Part shown: one piece after another, positions 32,393 through 34,631 of the stretch
Position numbering within the stretch: the stretch's first letter is position 1
Layout: every line of letters starts with the position of its first letter
NCBI RefSeq assembly: GCF_004187715.1
Contig: NZ_QZWF01000013.1
Span: 155,679 to 190,309, forward strand
Source of the DNA: Streptomyces sp. F001
GTDB lineage: Bacteria; Actinomycetota; Actinomycetes; Streptomycetales; Streptomycetaceae
Length of the DNA stretch: 34,631 nucleotides
Reading direction: 5' to 3'
Program-made: the position numbers and the translations under genes
Notes under the pieces: generated by a model
What the model was told of the DNA's origin: nothing
Seen by the model: only the letters and a program-made list of their open reading frames with translations
Databases searched by the model: none

Positions 32393-34631
32393 GTGTCCAC
32401 GAACGAGCGGAGCGAAGCCGCAGCGAGGGGTGGCATACGGGGCTTCGCCGACCGCTGGCCGTTCCGCCGCAAGCTCAACGTGCTGGTCGGAGTGCCGCTC
32501 GCCGGCCTCGCCCTGCTGCTCACCTACCTGATCAGCGACCAGGTGATGCAGGCGCGCAGCGCGGCGGAGGCCGCCACGCTCGTCCGGGACAGCGCGCAGG
32601 TCGCGGAGCTGGTCGACCGGGTGGAGACCGAGCACCAGCAGGCCATCCTGCTGTCGGTGCGCCACGAGGCCCAGGGCACCGGCGCGAAGCCCGGGCTGTC
32701 CGCGTACCGCGAGGCGCAGGACGCGGTGGACGCCCAGGTCGAGAAGGTGCGTGCCACCTTCGGCGACCGGCTGCCGGCCACCGAGGCACAGGCGCTGCGG
32801 GAGATCAGCGGACTCGGCAGCCTGCGGCGGACCATCGAGCAGGGCTATCTGCCCGCCGACAACATCGACCCGGCCTACACCAACGCCGCCAAGGGTCTGA
32901 TCGACGGCCTCGGCCTGGACCGCAACACGGCCCTCGCGGCCACCTTCACTGGTAATCTGCTGGACTCGCTGCTGCGCGCGGATGCCGCCCACAGCTCCTT
33001 CGAGACCAGTGTGTTCTCGGCGTCGACCGGCGACTCCAACGCGCTGATCGAGTTCATCGGCGCGGTCGGCGCCTACGAGCTGTACACCCACCAGGCCGAG
33101 CGCTTCAGCCGGTTCGCCACCGAGGAGCAGGCGACCGAGCTCCGCGGCATCGAGCACAGCAGCGCCCAGGCGACCATCCTGCGGCAGTACGCCGAGTTGC
33201 AGATCGACCCCAGCTCGCTGCAGGCCGGGTCGCCGGCGCAGATCCGCGAGAAGTTCACCGCGGCCCTCGCCTCCTACCCCGAGTACCGGAAGCAGTCGGA
33301 GAGCCGCCTGAAGATCACCGGCTCGCTCATCGGCCAGATCGCCGACCGCGCCGACGACTCCTCCAGCGACGCCTGGTGGAACGCCGCCTGGCTGTTCGCC
33401 CTCGCGCTGGCCGGCTTCCTCCTCTGGGGCGCCTTCTCGGTGGCGGTGCGCCGCTCGGTGGTCCGGCCGGTTCAGGCCCTCACGGGGGCCGCCAGGCAGG
33501 TCGCCGACGTCGCCGGACGTGAGCTCGCCCGGGTGGCCGACGACGACGCCGAGGACGACACACCGCCCCGGCTGCGCGAGATCCCGGTCGGTGCGAAGGA
33601 CGAGATCGGCGATCTCGCCGAGGCCTTCAACCATGTGCAGACCACCGCGGCCGCCCTGCTGGAGCGCCAGGTGCTCAGCCGGCGCAACGTCGCCGAGATG
33701 TTCGGCAACGTCGGCCGGCGGGTCAGCAACCTCACGACCCGGCAGCTCGCCCTCATCGACGCCGTCGAGCGGGGCGAGACCGACCCCGCTCTCCTCGAAC
33801 GCCTCTACCGCATCGACCACATCGCGGTCCGCCTGCGTCGCAACGCGGACAGCCTGATGCTGCTCGCCGGTATCCGCGAGACCGTCCTGGACTCCGGGCC
33901 GACCGCGCTCACCAACGTCGTACGGGCCGCGCTCGGCCAGATCGAGGGCTACCAGCGGGTCGAACTGCACGCCGGTACCGAGATCATGGTGGAGCCGGAC
34001 ATCGTCGGCGACCTGATGCTGATGGTGGCCGAGCTCCTGGAGAACGCCGTGTCGTTCTCCCCGGCCGGCAGCCCCGTCGAGGTGACCGTGCGCAGCGGCG
34101 ACTCCGGTGCGACGATCACCGTCGCCGACCACGGCCTGGGCATGAGCGCCGAGCGGCTGGCCGAGGAGAACGCCCGGCTGATCCGGCGCGAGCGGCTCGA
34201 CCTGGTGCCGACGAAGGTGCTCGGCCTGTTCGTGGTGGGCAACCTGGCCCGCCGCTGGGAGATCGGCGTGACCCTGTCCCGTACGCCCGGGGGCGGTGTG
34301 ACGGCCGAGGTAACGATCCCGTCGTCGCTGCTGCTCACGATGAGCGCGCTGGCCTCCGGCGGTACGGCGGGGGACGGCATGGCGGCCTCCGGCGGGACAG
34401 CGGGGGACGGCGTAGCGGCACCCGGCGGGACGGCGAACGACCGCGCGGGAGCCCGGACGGCGACCGACCCGCCCGCGCACGACCGCGCGGGAGCCCACAC
34501 GGCGACCGACCCCGCTCCGGCGGCCGGGCCGCGGCCCTCAGCCGCCGTACCGGCCCTACCGGGAGACCCGGTGGACGCCACAACGGACACCGCGCGTGCG
34601 CAGCACGACGCGCCCGCGGACGACCCCACCC
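32393..34631 (+). CDS. Nitrate/nitrite-sensor-type histidine kinase (partial, no stop in window)
   Basis: Membrane sensor kinase of the Streptomyces CvnA-like type. The start is GTG 32393 with AAGGAGG 4 nt upstream. TM1 is about 28-49, followed by a long extracytoplasmic helical domain (about 50-325, NIT-like), TM2 about 327-350 (AWLFALALAGFLLWGAFSVA), and HAMP (VRRSVVRPVQAL onward). The phosphoacceptor region is RRVSNLTTRQLALIDAVERG with H476 in YRIDHIAVRLRR. The ATPase domain has N-box LLENAVSFSP and DHGLGM, ending near 646. After that comes a low-complexity Gly/Ala/Thr tail with tandem repeats. In conservons such a kinase is followed by roadblock, DUF742 and GTPase genes, which would lie beyond the window. 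Confidence 0.88.
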   Translation, partial: MSTNERSEAAARGGIRGFADRWPFRRKLNVLVGVPLAGLALLLTYLISDQVMQARSAAEAATLVRDSAQVAELVDRVETEHQQAILLSVRHEAQGTGAKPGLSAYREAQDAVDAQVEKVRATFGDRLPATEAQALREISGLGSLRRTIEQGYLPADNIDPAYTNAAKGLIDGLGLDRNTALAATFTGNLLDSLLRADAAHSSFETSVFSASTGDSNALIEFIGAVGAYELYTHQAERFSRFATEEQATELRGIEHSSAQATILRQYAELQIDPSSLQAGSPAQIREKFTAALASYPEYRKQSESRLKITGSLIGQIADRADDSSSDAWWNAAWLFALALAGFLLWGAFSVAVRRSVVRPVQALTGAARQVADVAGRELARVADDDAEDDTPPRLREIPVGAKDEIGDLAEAFNHVQTTAAALLERQVLSRRNVAEMFGNVGRRVSNLTTRQLALIDAVERGETDPALLERLYRIDHIAVRLRRNADSLMLLAGIRETVLDSGPTALTNVVRAALGQIEGYQRVELHAGTEIMVEPDIVGDLMLMVAELLENAVSFSPAGSPVEVTVRSGDSGATITVADHGLGMSAERLAEENARLIRRERLDLVPTKVLGLFVVGNLARRWEIGVTLSRTPGGGVTAEVTIPSSLLLTMSALASGGTAGDGMAASGGTAGDGVAAPGGTANDRAGARTATDPPAHDRAGAHTATDPAPAAGPRPSAAVPALPGDPVDATTDTARAQHDAPADDPT

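Noticed and set aside
32252..34498. 748-codon minus-strand frame over the kinase gene
   Set aside because: Antisense shadow; the plus-strand kinase with H476, N-box and G-box is the real gene.

Overview
The window is very GC-rich actinobacterial DNA. Codons almost always end in G or C, GTG and TTG starts are common, and the gene set is typical of Streptomyces: geosmin synthase, an AfsA/ArpA-type gamma-butyrolactone signalling locus, an SSI-type protease inhibitor, an AA10 polysaccharide monooxygenase, a nitrate-sensor histidine kinase and rare TTA (bldA-dependent) codons. It is most likely chromosomal Streptomyces sequence. The species cannot be told from the sequence alone.

Layout. 51-2268 (-): two secreted proteins that together look like a copper amine oxidase split into an N-terminal-domain gene and a catalytic-domain gene. 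2451-12892: the GlgX/TreY/TreZ route from glycogen to trehalose, with treY and treZ separated by two M14-type metallopeptidases, an SSI inhibitor translationally coupled to one of them, and a DUF1707-FHA protein. 13023-16700: housekeeping-like enzymes, namely a phosphotransferase with altered catalytic residues, an M24 aminopeptidase, a metallophosphoesterase and a membrane PDZ protein. 16799-19786: a decayed LysR regulator, a small leaderless gene and geosmin synthase; the LysR remnant and geosmin synthase both carry a copy of the same 38-bp repeat. 20335-21563: an ECF sigma factor and its coupled membrane partner. 21905-23176: a membrane acyltransferase.

23300-27806 is the most interesting part. 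It is a compact gamma-butyrolactone (GBL) locus: AfsA-like synthase, receptor-type TetR and DUF89 phosphatase on the minus strand, and, divergently, a second receptor-type TetR overlapping an NmrA-like reductase. Two ARE-like operator sequences sit at the expected promoters. The afsA-like gene has an in-frame TTA codon. The DUF89 gene is a candidate for the phosphatase step of GBL synthesis.

27893-34631: a secreted subtilase with a P-domain, a membrane-anchored AA10 LPMO, an orphan osmoprotectant-type binding lipoprotein, and a nitrate-sensor-type histidine kinase that runs off the window end.

Four genes carry in-frame TTA codons (M14 peptidase codon 311, ECF sigma codon 7, acyltransferase codon 21, afsA-like codon 53). 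This suggests that parts of the window are tied to bldA-dependent development. All functional calls rest on motif recognition by eye; no database search was run.
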